DNA of 64,000 nt from Streptomyces sp. NBC_01262 (GCF_036226365.1 NZ_CP108462.1:7100501-7164500), one strand, 5' to 3'. Positions 1 through 8,898 are shown, counted from the stretch's first letter. The notes: a model not told the origin generated them from the letters alone. Translations and numbers: made by a program.

Positions 1-1481
1 TGATCAAGAACGAGGACCCGGACAAGCCCCGGCTGCTGCGCAAGGGCACGGTCTTCGTGGGCGCCTCGGGACGGGCCTACCGCTCGCTGTTCGACGTCCT
101 GGTGCCGCGCGCCACCAAGAAGGTCTACGCGCCCAAGGCCAAGCGCAAGGCCGCGGTCAAGGTCACCGCGAGCCAGGCCCGGGTGTACGTGGAGGCGACC
201 GTCCACGGCGAGAAGGGCATCAGCAACACCGCCGACCAGTACGCGATCGCCGGCCTCAAGGGCAAGGACGCCGACAACGTCTACGGGCTCGCCGCCAAGC
301 TCGGCCTGGACAAGAAGGACTTCCAGGGGCTGCGGGAGGCGTACGAGTTCGACCCCGTCGCCGAGCGCTACATCACCGTCGACTCCATGGCCGAGGCCCG
401 CTGGTACCCGACGCTGGTGACGCTCAAGGACGGCCGGGTGCTGGCCGTGTCCGGCCTGGACGACATGGGCGAGATCATCCCCGGCAGGAACGAGATCTTC
501 GACCCGAAGACCCGCAAGTGGTCCAAGGGCCCCGACCGCTACTTCCCCACCTACCCCGCGCTCTTCCTCACCCAGGGCGGCGACCTCTTCTACTCCGGCT
601 CCAACGCGGGATACGGCCCGGCCGACCAGGGCCGCGTCCCCGGCATCTGGAACCTGGAGAAGAACACCTTCGCCCCGGTGCCCGGGCTGAGCCAGGCCGG
701 CCGCACCGAGACCTCGGCCTCGGTGCTGCTGCCCCCGGCGCAGCGGCAGCGCGTCATGCTGCTCGGCGGGGGAGGGGTCGGCGAGTCCCACGCGTCCACG
801 GCGCGCACGGCGGTCGTCGACCTCAAGGCGAAGAAGCCGGTCTACATGGACGGGCCCGAACTCCCGGAGGGGACGCGGTATCTGAACGCCGTGCTCACCC
901 CGGACGACACCGTCTTCACCAGCGGCGGCTCGCACGACTACCGGGGCAAGAGGGCCAGCGACATCCTCAAGGCCCAGTTCTACGACCCGGCGACCAACGC
1001 CTTCAGCGAGGCGGCGGCCCCGACGGTGGGCCGGGACTACCACTCCGAGGCGCTGCTGCTGCCCGACGGCCGGATCGCGGTCTTCGGCTCCAACCCGCTC
1101 TTCGCCGACAAGGACGACACCCAGCCCGGTGTCTTCGAGCAGCGCATCGAGGTCTACACGCCGCCCTATCTGTTCGGTGACCAGTCCGCCCGGCCCCGGC
1201 TGGCCCGGCACGCGCTGACGGTCGGGCGCGGCGGCACGGCAGTGCTCGACGCCGCCGACGCCTCGGCGGTCGCCAAGGCCCGGCTGATGCGGCCGAGCGC
1301 GGTCACCCACGCCACGGATGTCGAGCAGCGCTCGATCGAGCTGACCGTGACGCGTAAGGGCGACGCGCTGTCGGTGCGGATCCCGGACGACCCGACGCTG
1401 GTGCCCAGCGGCTGGTACATGCTCTTCGTCACGAACGCGAAGGGGGTTCCGTCGCAGGCCCAGTGGGTGCATGTGAGCTGA
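1..1481 (+). CDS. glxA: GlxA-like radical copper oxidase (5' end missing)
   Basis: C-terminal about 490 residues of a galactose oxidase/glyoxal oxidase-type protein. The frame is open from base 3, so the start lies outside the window. Kelch-like beta-propeller repeats are followed by the C-terminal immunoglobulin-like domain. The Tyr-His copper pair is seen in RDYHSEALLLPDGR (Tyr codon 1038, His codon 1041), and the last copper His in VTHATDVEQR (codon 1308). The Cys of the Tyr-Cys cofactor would lie upstream and cannot be checked. In Streptomyces GlxA acts outside the cell with the glycan synthase CslA in hyphal-tip glycan deposition and morphology. Family assignment is firm. The name glxA rests on similarity and expected length; the usual csl gene downstream is absent, since the next gene is convergent. 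Confidence 0.82.
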   Translation, partial: IKNEDPDKPRLLRKGTVFVGASGRAYRSLFDVLVPRATKKVYAPKAKRKAAVKVTASQARVYVEATVHGEKGISNTADQYAIAGLKGKDADNVYGLAAKLGLDKKDFQGLREAYEFDPVAERYITVDSMAEARWYPTLVTLKDGRVLAVSGLDDMGEIIPGRNEIFDPKTRKWSKGPDRYFPTYPALFLTQGGDLFYSGSNAGYGPADQGRVPGIWNLEKNTFAPVPGLSQAGRTETSASVLLPPAQRQRVMLLGGGGVGESHASTARTAVVDLKAKKPVYMDGPELPEGTRYLNAVLTPDDTVFTSGGSHDYRGKRASDILKAQFYDPATNAFSEAAAPTVGRDYHSEALLLPDGRIAVFGSNPLFADKDDTQPGVFEQRIEVYTPPYLFGDQSARPRLARHALTVGRGGTAVLDAADASAVAKARLMRPSAVTHATDVEQRSIELTVTRKGDALSVRIPDDPTLVPSGWYMLFVTNAKGVPSQAQWVHVS

Positions 1482-1495
1482 GCACGCGGCTGACC

Positions 1496-1579
1496 TGCGG
1501 CCCGTGGTGGGTTGCTCGCGCAGTTCCCCGCGCCCCTTCGGGGCACGGGCCTCTGGCGGCTCCTAGGCCACGGGCCGCA
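1496..1579. terminator. Nested hairpin between convergent genes
   Basis: Perfect 12-bp arms TGCGGCCCGTGG (1496-1507) and CCACGGGCCGCA (1568-1579) enclose a second small GC hairpin with a TTCG loop. It lies between the glxA and GH36 stop codons and could end transcription from both sides. Confidence 0.6.
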
Positions 1580-1591
1580 CTGTGGATCCGG

Positions 1592-3676
1592 TCAGCATGA
1601 GAGCAACGCGACCGCCCCGGTCCACGGCTGCGGTGACTGCCACCGCAGCCGGGTCCCGGCCACGGACAGCGGCGAGCCGAGGGCGCCCGACACCGTCCAG
1701 TGGCCGAGCGGCAGGTCGACGGTCGGGGAGCCGCCGGGGTCGGCGAAGGCGTGCAGGACCACGAGGGCCTGGGTGCCGTCGGCCGAGACCCGCAGGACGG
1801 ACTGCCAGCCGGTGGGGTTGCGCATGGCGTCGGCCGGGCGCGTACCGCTGTGGTGGGAGACACCGGCGTCGATGACGGGGGCGGCGCGCTGGTACAGGGT
1901 CAGGGCCTCGGTGACGAGCCGCCAAGCGGGTTCGTCGAGGAGATCCGGGTCGCCGGACAGGCACAGGCGGCCCAGGAAGCCGGCGGCGAGCTTGTAGACG
2001 AGGTCGGACTCGGTGTCGTCGGCGCGGACGGTGGCCCAGACCAGGGACTGGCGGGGGAGCAGTACGCGCTGCAGATTGGCCGCGATGACCGGGGCTTCGC
2101 GGGCCTCGAAGGCGTCGGAGCCGGAGGTGACGGCGGTGAGGGCGGCGTAGGCGGGGGAGATGCGGTGGCCGCCGCCGGAGCAGTTCTCGATCACCAGGTG
2201 CGGGAGGCGGGCGGACAGGGCGCGGATGAAATCCTGGGAGGCGGCGGTGAGTTCACGGACCACCTCGCCCTCGGCGACGAGGTTCGCGTTGTAGTCGATC
2301 TTCAGGTAGCCGAAGTCCTTGAGGACGGCGGCCATCCGCTCCAGCAGCGGTCCGGTGACCTCGGGCCGTCGCAGGTCCAGGAAGCGGCGCGCGGAGACAT
2401 GGACCGGGGCCCCGTCGCGGTGCACATGCGGCTCCGGGTCCGCGTACGCCTTCGACAGCTCGCCGGTCGTCTCCGGCTCCCACCACAGCCCCGGTACGAA
2501 GCCCCGCTCGCGCAGCGCGCGGGCCGTGGCCGCCAGCCCGCCGGGGAAGCGGGCGGTGCTGGGCTCCCAGTCGCCGTGACTGCGGCCCCAGTCGGCGCCG
2601 GGCTCGGTGAACCAGCCGCAGTCGACGGTGAAGTAGCGCACGCCGGTGCCCTGGAGGCGGTCGGCCAGGGCGAGGACCCGGTTGTGGGTGGGATTGCCCC
2701 AGGTGGTGGCGTACTCGTTGAACTGGATGGGCAGCCCGCGTTCCAGGCCCGGGCGCGGGTGGCCGGACTGGGCGGAGGTGAGGCGGGCGCACAGCTCGTC
2801 CAGTCCGCCCTGGACGACGGACACCACGGCCTCCGGGGCCTCGTACGACTCGCCGGGCCCGAGCACGATGCGCCCGCCGCCGAGGTCGCGGTCCGCCGGT
2901 CCGCCGCTGATGGCCAGCCCGTCCCGCCCCCGGATCAGCTCCAGCTGCCAGGGCCCGCCCGCCGCGAGCTGCGCGCCCCAGATCACCCCCGCCTCGGTGT
3001 CCTCCACCGCCACGAACGGCATCCAGCCGGCCGCCGGCATGCTCCCGGCGCACCCGAAGCGCTCGGCGACCGTGCCGATGTTGACGTACGGCCGCTCCAG
3101 CCCGAGCCGCTCGACGGTGTCCGACACCAGGCGGGCCTCCGCGCTCCACGCGGAGCGGATGCGGTGGACGACCAGGCGGCCGGGGGCGGGCGCGTCGTCG
3201 GCCGCGAAGGGGGTGATGCCGGTGAGGGTGAAGGACGTGAGCAGGTCGAGGGTGAGCGGCCGGTCGCCCTCGTTCACGGCGGTCGTACGGATGCGTACGA
3301 AGCCTTCGTGCCGGGTGACGCGGTGGACCAGCGCGAGCCCGTCCCCGGTGGCGAGCTCGGTGGTGACGGTGTGGTCGTTGTCGTCCGCCTGCTGCGAGCG
3401 CAGGCGCAGCGCCGCCTCGGTGGCGCTCCTGCGCAGCGTCCGGGCCCCGCCGAACGGCTCGTGCAGCGGGTCGCCCGCGCGGGCCGCGGATGCCAGCGGC
3501 TCGACGCTCCGGGCGGGGCCGGTGTCGGGGTGGTGGCGGGCGGCGGGCTCGTCGATGCGGGTCCGGGGCGGTTGCGCGCGGTGCGCGAAGGCGCTGGGGA
3601 GGAGCTCGAGGCCGGGCGCGCCGGTGCTCGGGTCGGCGGTCGGAAAGTGGAGGGTGATGTCGCCCCATGTGCGCAT
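1592..3676 (-). CDS. GH36 alpha-galactosidase
   Basis: A 695-residue intracellular protein with no signal peptide, the usual size for bacterial GH36. It is predicted to release terminal alpha-linked galactose from oligosaccharides. The catalytic nucleophile is Asp461 in LKIDYN, and the acid/base is Asp521 in SGSDAFE. The substrate-site motifs FTVDCGWF and WWEPE are also present. ATG at 3676 (MRTWGD) is chosen over an in-frame start 11 codons upstream because a purine-rich site precedes it and the family N-terminus begins near TLHFP. It lies in a glycosidase cluster with GH30 and GH51. An inverted pair of operator-like elements sits 53-91 bp upstream and resembles the motif found at the sugar operon at 20.6-29.1 kb. 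Confidence 0.9.
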   Translation of the reverse strand: MRTWGDITLHFPTADPSTGAPGLELLPSAFAHRAQPPRTRIDEPAARHHPDTGPARSVEPLASAARAGDPLHEPFGGARTLRRSATEAALRLRSQQADDNDHTVTTELATGDGLALVHRVTRHEGFVRIRTTAVNEGDRPLTLDLLTSFTLTGITPFAADDAPAPGRLVVHRIRSAWSAEARLVSDTVERLGLERPYVNIGTVAERFGCAGSMPAAGWMPFVAVEDTEAGVIWGAQLAAGGPWQLELIRGRDGLAISGGPADRDLGGGRIVLGPGESYEAPEAVVSVVQGGLDELCARLTSAQSGHPRPGLERGLPIQFNEYATTWGNPTHNRVLALADRLQGTGVRYFTVDCGWFTEPGADWGRSHGDWEPSTARFPGGLAATARALRERGFVPGLWWEPETTGELSKAYADPEPHVHRDGAPVHVSARRFLDLRRPEVTGPLLERMAAVLKDFGYLKIDYNANLVAEGEVVRELTAASQDFIRALSARLPHLVIENCSGGGHRISPAYAALTAVTSGSDAFEAREAPVIAANLQRVLLPRQSLVWATVRADDTESDLVYKLAAGFLGRLCLSGDPDLLDEPAWRLVTEALTLYQRAAPVIDAGVSHHSGTRPADAMRNPTGWQSVLRVSADGTQALVVLHAFADPGGSPTVDLPLGHWTVSGALGSPLSVAGTRLRWQSPQPWTGAVALLSC

Positions 3677-3728
3677 GTGTTGAATCCTGTCCGAGGCGTT
3701 GACGGGCAAACGCTCCCGAGCTTATGTT

Positions 3729-3767
3729 CCGTTCGAAGTTACGGCCAGTATTCGAAATACCGAACGG
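3729..3767. promoter_or_regulatory. Palindromic operator upstream of GH36 gene
   Basis: Outer arms CCGTTCG (3729-3735) and CGAACGG (3761-3767) enclose the 13-bp palindrome GTATTCGAAATAC (3748-3760). The elements GTTCGAAGTTACG (3731-3743) and, inverted, CGAAATACCGAAC (3753-3765) match the 13-mer GTTCGAGATTTCG of the sugar operon at 10/13 and 11/13 positions. Confidence 0.55.
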
Positions 3768-3810
3768 CGGGGGTGGGTGGGGTGGCGGCTGACGCCCGAG
3801 GGGGTTCTTC

Positions 3811-3905
3811 CCCCACCCCGCCCCTTCCCGAAACCGGGGCTCCGCCCCGGACCCCGCTGGGGGCTCCGCCCCCAGACCCCCGCTCCTCAAACGCCGGAGG
3901 GGCTG
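3811..3905. repeat. Interspersed GC-rich repeat, copy A
   Basis: A roughly 95-bp element: CCCCACCCCGCCCC, TTCCCGAAACCGGGGCTCCG, then CTCAAACGCCGGAGGGGCTG. The same modules recur, often inverted, at 10.99-11.07, 11.33-11.44 and 32.43-32.59 kb. Such elements are common between Streptomyces genes and form hairpins. This copy follows the GH30 stop codon. Confidence 0.7.
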
Positions 3906-3910
3906 ATTGT

Positions 3911-5272
3911 TCAGCGCAGCACGACCGTTGTCAGCGAACGGGCCGGCAGCTGGACGGCGAGTGTGCCGCCGTGCACGGCGGCGGCGCCTGTGCGGGCGAG
4001 GGAATGGTCGCCGTCCGTGAGGTAGACGGAGCCGTGGCCGCCGCCGACGGCGTACGTCGAGGAGACCGCGTCCGTACCGGTGTTGAGGAGTTCGATCACG
4101 CGGCTGCCGTCACGGTTGCGGAATGCGCTGACCTGGACCGCCGGGTCCGCCGCGGACGCGGCGACGCGCACCGCGCCGGGCCGGATGAAGCGGCTGTAGG
4201 CGGCGAGTGCCCAGAGGCGCTTGGAGATGTGGTAGCCGGGGCCGTCGAGCTGGATGAGGCCGCGGGTGGCGCCGAGGGAGGCGCCGAACCAGTAGATGTA
4301 GGCGGAGGCGCCGGCGTCGGTGAGGGTGCGGTCGATCTGCTGGGCGACGGAGATGCCGTCGTAGGCGGAGCCGTCGTCCCAGGTCTCGTTCCAGGTGGAG
4401 CCGTTGGGGCTCCATTCGGACATCCAGACGGGGTTGTCGGTGGGGAGGGGATGGTCGGAGTCGGAAATGTAGGGGTGACCGGTGTGGGTGGCCACGTAGT
4501 GGTCGGCGACCGGGTCCGCTTCGATCGCGGCGGAGAAGGGGGCCTGCTGGTCCCAGCCGGCGGCGTCGCAGCAGGCGATCTTGATGCCGGTGCCGTGGAG
4601 GGCGGGGCCGAGGGCCTTGACCATGGCGACGGCCTGGTCGGGGGTGAAGCGCATGGAGGCGTAGGAGGTGGCGAGATCCGGCTCGTTGGTGAAGCCGAGG
4701 TCGGTGACGCGGATGCCCTCCTGGGCGTAGAAGGCCGCGTATTGCCGCAGGTAGGCCGCGTAGGCGGGGCGCCACTGCGGCAGCAGGGCGCCGCCGCCCG
4801 TGTCGCTGCCGTTGTCCTTCATGAAGGCGGGGGCGGACCAGGCGTCGGCGTAGAAGCGCCTGACGCCGTAGGCCCTGGCCTCCTGGGCCAGCCAGACCTG
4901 GCCGCCGTCGTCGCCGTCCCAGACGTACGTGGGGGTGGCCTCGGGGCCGCCGGGATCGGTGGGCTCGATGGTGGGCATGTGGTCGTAGACGGTGTCGGTG
5001 GAGGAGCCGATGCCGAGGCGGAGGATGCTCAGGCCGGCGCCGGTGCGGGTGCTCAGGAGGAGGTCGAGGACCTCGCGTTGGTGCTCCGGGGTGAGGCCCT
5101 GCGCGCCGTGGATGAGGGAGGCGCGCTGGAAGGCCTGGGAGAAGCCGAAGCCGTCGATGGACTGGAGGTGGTGGGAGAAGTCGACCGTACCGCCGGCCGG
5201 TCGCGCCGAGGCCGGGGCGGCCGTCAGGAGCGTGGCCGTGACCGCGAGTGCGGCGAGCATGGATCTGTACAC
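3911..5272 (-). CDS. Secreted GH30 glycoside hydrolase
   Basis: A 453-residue protein with a Sec signal (hydrophobic to ASARPAGG). It has a GH30 catalytic barrel (about 30-360) followed by the beta-sandwich typical of the family. Family marks are IDGFGFSQAFQRA, the acid/base Glu197 in GFTNEPDL and the nucleophile Glu286 in MSEWSPNG. GH30 enzymes include endo-beta-1,6-galactanases, xylanases and glucanases. Beside alpha-galactosidase and arabinofuranosidase genes, an arabinogalactan-directed beta-1,6-galactanase is the likeliest role, but this is inference. The GTG at 5272 is chosen because AAGGGAAG lies just upstream; an ATG four codons in (5260) is the alternative. It is divergent from the GH51 gene. 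Confidence 0.85.
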   Translation of the reverse strand: MYRSMLAALAVTATLLTAAPASARPAGGTVDFSHHLQSIDGFGFSQAFQRASLIHGAQGLTPEHQREVLDLLLSTRTGAGLSILRLGIGSSTDTVYDHMPTIEPTDPGGPEATPTYVWDGDDGGQVWLAQEARAYGVRRFYADAWSAPAFMKDNGSDTGGGALLPQWRPAYAAYLRQYAAFYAQEGIRVTDLGFTNEPDLATSYASMRFTPDQAVAMVKALGPALHGTGIKIACCDAAGWDQQAPFSAAIEADPVADHYVATHTGHPYISDSDHPLPTDNPVWMSEWSPNGSTWNETWDDGSAYDGISVAQQIDRTLTDAGASAYIYWFGASLGATRGLIQLDGPGYHISKRLWALAAYSRFIRPGAVRVAASAADPAVQVSAFRNRDGSRVIELLNTGTDAVSSTYAVGGGHGSVYLTDGDHSLARTGAAAVHGGTLAVQLPARSLTTVVLR

Positions 5273-5287
5273 AGAAGCTTCCCTTCT

Positions 5288-5309
5288 GAAAAACTTCCGG
5301 AACTTTTCC
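5288..5309. promoter_or_regulatory. Imperfect 22-bp palindrome in GH30/GH51 divergent promoter
   Basis: GAAAAACTTCC directly abuts GGAACTTTTCC, giving 9 of 11 paired positions. Its place between two divergent glycosidase genes suggests an operator for a LacI- or ROK-type regulator. No regulator gene lies beside it. Confidence 0.45.
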
Positions 5310-5386
5310 GTAAATCCGCCGGAACGTTATTGGCGGTCGCAAGGAACGTCAACCCCCGTGGCACCAGCACTCCCTGAAAGGCAGTC

Positions 5387-6901
5387 ATGTCCCGCACCGC
5401 TGCTCGTTTCGCCCTCGACCCCGCCTTCTCCGTAGGCGACGTCGACCCGCGCCTGTTCGGGTCCTTCGTCGAGCACCTCGGCCGCTGCGTCTACACCGGC
5501 ATCTACGAGCCGGGCCACCCCACCGCCGACGCGGAGGGCCTGCGCCAGGACGTCCTGGAGCTGGTCCGGGAGCTCGGGACCACCGCCATCCGCTATCCCG
5601 GCGGTAACTTCGTGTCCGGCTTCAAGTGGGAGGACGGCGTCGGCCCGAAGGACGAGCGGCCGCGCCGCCTGGACCTGGCCTGGAAGTCCACCGAGACCAA
5701 CCGGTTCGGGCTGAGCGAGTTCATCGACTTCCTCCGGAAGATCGACGGCGAGCCGATGCTCGCCGTCAACCTCGGGACCAGGGGCGTCCAGGAGGCCCTG
5801 GACCTCCAGGAGTACGCCAACCACCCGTCCGGCACCGCGCTGTCCGACCAGCGCGTCGCGCACGGCGACAAGGACCCCTTCGGCATCCGCCTGTGGTGCC
5901 TGGGCAACGAGATGGACGGTGACTGGCAGACCGGCCACAAGACCGCCGAGGAGTACGGCCGGGTCGCCGCCGAGACCGCCCGCGCCATGCGCCAGCAGGA
6001 CTGGGCGGACGACCTCAAGCTGGTCGCGTGCGGCAGCAGCGCCCAGAGCATGCCCACCTTCGCCGCCTGGGAGTCGACGGTGCTGCAGCACACGTACGAC
6101 CTGGTCGACTACATCTCGCTGCACGCCTACTACGAGGAGAAGGACGGCGACCGCGACTCCTTCCTGGCCTCGGCCGTGGACATGGAGTCCTTCATCGAGA
6201 ACGTCGTCGCCACCTGCGACCACGTCGGTGCCCGGCTGAAGTCGAAGAAGAAGATCGGCCTCTCTTTCGACGAGTGGAACGTCTGGTACCAGAGCCGGCC
6301 CAACCCGCACCAGGTCGAGGACTGGCAGGAGGCCCCGCGCATCCTGGAGGACGTCTACTCCGTCACCGACGCCGTCGTCTTCGGCTCGCTGCTGATCGCC
6401 CTGCTCCGGCACGCCGACCGGGTCACCGTCGCCTGCCTCGCCCAGCTGGTCAACGTCATCGCCCCGATCATGACCGAGCCCGGCGGCCCGGCCTGGCGGC
6501 AGACCACCTTCTACCCCTTCGCCCAGGCGAGCCGCTACGGCCGCGGCCGCGTCCTGCAGGTCAACGTCGACAGCCCGGTCCACGAGACCCGGGCCTTCGG
6601 CGAGGTGGCGCTGCTGCACGCCACCGCCGTCATCGACGACGCGACGGGCGCGGTCACCGTCTTCGCCGTCAATCGCAGCCAGACCGAGTCCCTCCCCCTG
6701 GAGATCGGCCTGCGCGGTCTGTCGGCCGACCGGGTCGTCGAGCACTCCGTACTGGCCGACGAGGACCCGGACGCCGTCAACAGCCTTCAGGACCCGGACC
6801 GGGTCACCCCCCACCCGGTGGACGGCACGGTGATCGGCGCGGACGGCACGCTGCGGGCCACGCTCGAGCCGCTGTCGTGGAACGTGATCCGGCTCGCCTG
6901 A
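5387..6901 (+). CDS. GH51 alpha-L-arabinofuranosidase
   Basis: A 504-residue cytoplasmic enzyme without a signal peptide, full length for GH51. It removes terminal alpha-L-arabinofuranose from imported arabino-oligosaccharides. The acid/base is Glu175 in LGNEMDG, and the nucleophile is Glu296 in SFDEWNVWY. The N-terminal part has FGSFVEHLGRCVYTGIY and IRYPGGNFVSG, typical of the family. The (beta/alpha)8 barrel is followed by a beta-sandwich. GAAAGG precedes the ATG. Because GH30 is secreted and GH51 is not, polymer would be cut outside and short oligomers finished inside, but no oligosaccharide importer is seen next to them. Confidence 0.93.
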   Translation: MSRTAARFALDPAFSVGDVDPRLFGSFVEHLGRCVYTGIYEPGHPTADAEGLRQDVLELVRELGTTAIRYPGGNFVSGFKWEDGVGPKDERPRRLDLAWKSTETNRFGLSEFIDFLRKIDGEPMLAVNLGTRGVQEALDLQEYANHPSGTALSDQRVAHGDKDPFGIRLWCLGNEMDGDWQTGHKTAEEYGRVAAETARAMRQQDWADDLKLVACGSSAQSMPTFAAWESTVLQHTYDLVDYISLHAYYEEKDGDRDSFLASAVDMESFIENVVATCDHVGARLKSKKKIGLSFDEWNVWYQSRPNPHQVEDWQEAPRILEDVYSVTDAVVFGSLLIALLRHADRVTVACLAQLVNVIAPIMTEPGGPAWRQTTFYPFAQASRYGRGRVLQVNVDSPVHETRAFGEVALLHATAVIDDATGAVTVFAVNRSQTESLPLEIGLRGLSADRVVEHSVLADEDPDAVNSLQDPDRVTPHPVDGTVIGADGTLRATLEPLSWNVIRLA

Positions 6902-6980
6902 CGTGTCGTCCGATCGCAGCCGTTCACCAGGTTGGACGGCTGCGATTGCGGGCCGGGGACAGCGGGCTGACGCTCGATCC

Positions 6981-7511
6981 ATGATCCGTATTCGTGTTAT
7001 CCGCATATGCGCCGCGGCGGCCGTGCTCGCCGCCTCGGCACTCACCGGCTCGGCCGCTTTCGCCGCCGCCGGCAACGGGGCCCCTCCGGTCCCTGTCCCC
7101 ACCACCTGCACCGTGAACGACGTGGAGGTCACCGGCACCACCATCGCCGGCACCGACGCCGTCGACGACATCGAGTGCGAGAACGGTGTCAACGAGGGCA
7201 CCACCATCACCGCGGGCGGCGGCGGCGACCGCATCGACATCACCGGGAACAACGCGGGCACCGTCGACGGTGGCGCCGGCGCCGACCAGATCGACGTGGA
7301 CGGCGACAACCTCGCCTCCGGAGTCATCATCGGAGGCAGCGAGGGCGACATCATCGACGTGGGCGACAACGCCGGCCAGATCCTCGGCGGGGCGGGCGGC
7401 GATGTGATCTTCACCGGGGCCAACACCGGCACGATCGACCGTGAGGGCGACTCCGACGTCTGCCTCCCCGACGAGGCGGCGGGCACCACGACCTGCGAGA
7501 CCGTCGTCTAG
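6981..7511 (+). CDS. Small secreted beta-roll (RTX-like) protein
   Basis: A 176-residue protein with a signal peptide ending near SAAFAAAG. The rest is Asp/Gly-rich and contains repeated degenerate nonapeptides such as GGGGGDRID, GGAGADQID, GGSEGDIID and GGAGGDVIF at about 75-160. These resemble the calcium-binding GGxGxDxxx repeats of hemolysin-type proteins. Two Cys near each end (TTCTV, DIEC, DVC, TTCE) could form disulfides. No enzyme domain is seen. Function is unknown; a calcium-binding structural or cell-surface protein is plausible. The ATG at 6981 fits the signal peptide; an open frame continues upstream but is not signal-like. Confidence 0.7.
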   Translation: MIRIRVIRICAAAAVLAASALTGSAAFAAAGNGAPPVPVPTTCTVNDVEVTGTTIAGTDAVDDIECENGVNEGTTITAGGGGDRIDITGNNAGTVDGGAGADQIDVDGDNLASGVIIGGSEGDIIDVGDNAGQILGGAGGDVIFTGANTGTIDREGDSDVCLPDEAAGTTTCETVV

Positions 7512-7535
7512 GCCCTGTCCGGGAGGACACGAAGA

Positions 7536-7569
7536 GGCGGGCCCCCACCCTTTCGGGTAGGGACCCGCC
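7536..7569. terminator. Bidirectional hairpin terminator
   Basis: GGCGGG-CCC-ACCC pairs with GGGT-GGG-CCCGCC around a TTTC loop, with two mismatches. It lies between the convergent beta-roll and S53 protease genes. Confidence 0.7.
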
Positions 7570-7602
7570 CTGTTCCGTGTTTCGGGTCAGGCCAGGTGAG
7601 GG

Positions 7603-8898
7603 TCAGGGCGCGAAGGCCGCGATCCCCTCGGGGGTGCCCCAGCCGGTCGGGCCGTCGTAGCCGGTGGCGGCGGTGCAGTAGTAGGACACGGTGCAGGTGC
7701 CGTTGTTGCCGCTGGTCACATCGTTGAGGGACGAGGTGCCCGCGTAGTCGTAGGGGTACTGCGCGGGGTAGGTGCCGCTGGTCGGGGTGCCGGCCAGGGC
7801 GTAGACGCCGGCGATGATCGGCGCGGAGACGCTGGTGCCGCCGAAGGTGTACCAGCCGGCGGTGATGCCGTAGGAGTCGTAGACCGAGACACCGGTGGCC
7901 GGGTCAGCGACGGCGGAGACGTCGGCCTCCATGCGCTTGGTGCAGCTGGTGTCGGTCTGCCAGCTCGGCTTGGTCTCGTACGAGGAGCAGCCGGAGCCGG
8001 TGCCCTCGGTGCTGCTGGTCTTCCAGACCGTCTCGGTCCAGCCGCGGGTGGTGGAGGAGGTGGCCAGCTTGGTGCCGCCGACCGCGGTGACGTACTGGGA
8101 GGTGGCCGGGTACTCGGTGCCGTAGGCGGAGTCACCGGAGGAGACGGTGATCGCGACGCCGGCGTGCTTGTAGTAGCTGGTGTCGTAGGTGGTCTCGGCG
8201 GAGGACTCCGAGCCGCCGTAGCTGTTGGAGACGAACTTCGCGCCGAGCGTCACGGCCTCGTTCTCGGCCGTGCCGAGGTTGGCGTAGCTGGCGGAAGTCG
8301 CCTCGACCAGAAGAATGTTGCACAGCGGGCAGATCGCGCTGGCCATGTCGAGGTCGAGGGAGATCTCCTCGGCCCAGCCGGTGTTGCCGGCGGGGAGGGA
8401 GGTGGTGGAGCCGGTCTGGCTCACCTTCTTGAAGCAGCCGTTGGCCGTCGTGCAGGCCGACAGACCGTAGTACGAGCGGTAAACGGCCAGGTCCGCCTCG
8501 GCGTTGGGGTCGTTGTAGGCGTCGACGATGGCGATCGTCTCACCGGCGCCGTTGGACGCGGCAGCCGAGGTCAGCCCGTACGCGGACCACAGGTTCGTCG
8601 GCCCGAAGCCGGAGGGGGTGGTGGCGTCGGCGGCCTTGGGGGTGACGCCCTTCTTGAACGCCTTGTCCGCCATGTACTCGGTGACGCCGCCGGTGACGCG
8701 CTTGGCGTTGCAGGCCGCGTAGCCGGCCTTGGGGGTCGAGCAGGCCTTGGCCCAGGTGACGCTGGGGGTGACCTTGGCGACCGTGGTCCTCGCGTCGGCA
8801 GGGCCGGCGGAACCGAAGGCGGTGAGGACAAGCGCTGCCGTGGCGACAACGGCCGCGCCGACGCGGCGGAACCGTCTGGTGGGGGGTGTGGTGCGCAA
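7603..8898 (-). CDS. Secreted S53 (sedolisin) family serine protease
   Basis: A 431-residue exported protease. The signal peptide has RRFRR, a hydrophobic core and a cleavage site near GPADA. Sedolisins use a Ser-Glu-Asp triad. Glu and Asp are seen in WAEEISLDLD, the oxyanion Asp in VSSGDSAYG and the nucleophile Ser356 in FGGTSVSAP. The C-terminal calcium site region GPTGWGTPEG is present. There is no long pro-domain of the kind seen in classical sedolisins; this short form is common in Streptomyces. The TTG start at 8898 is chosen because a perfect AGGAGG (complement of 8906-8911) lies 7 bases upstream and the signal peptide begins there. The frame stays open upstream, but that part has no export features. 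Confidence 0.85.
   Translation of the reverse strand: MRTTPPTRRFRRVGAAVVATAALVLTAFGSAGPADARTTVAKVTPSVTWAKACSTPKAGYAACNAKRVTGGVTEYMADKAFKKGVTPKAADATTPSGFGPTNLWSAYGLTSAAASNGAGETIAIVDAYNDPNAEADLAVYRSYYGLSACTTANGCFKKVSQTGSTTSLPAGNTGWAEEISLDLDMASAICPLCNILLVEATSASYANLGTAENEAVTLGAKFVSNSYGGSESSAETTYDTSYYKHAGVAITVSSGDSAYGTEYPATSQYVTAVGGTKLATSSTTRGWTETVWKTSSTEGTGSGCSSYETKPSWQTDTSCTKRMEADVSAVADPATGVSVYDSYGITAGWYTFGGTSVSAPIIAGVYALAGTPTSGTYPAQYPYDYAGTSSLNDVTSGNNGTCTVSYYCTAATGYDGPTGWGTPEGIAAFAP

Noticed and set aside
1700..5377. 1225-codon plus-strand open frame
   Set aside because: It runs antisense through the GH36 and GH30 genes, which have full catalytic motifs; low-complexity translation.
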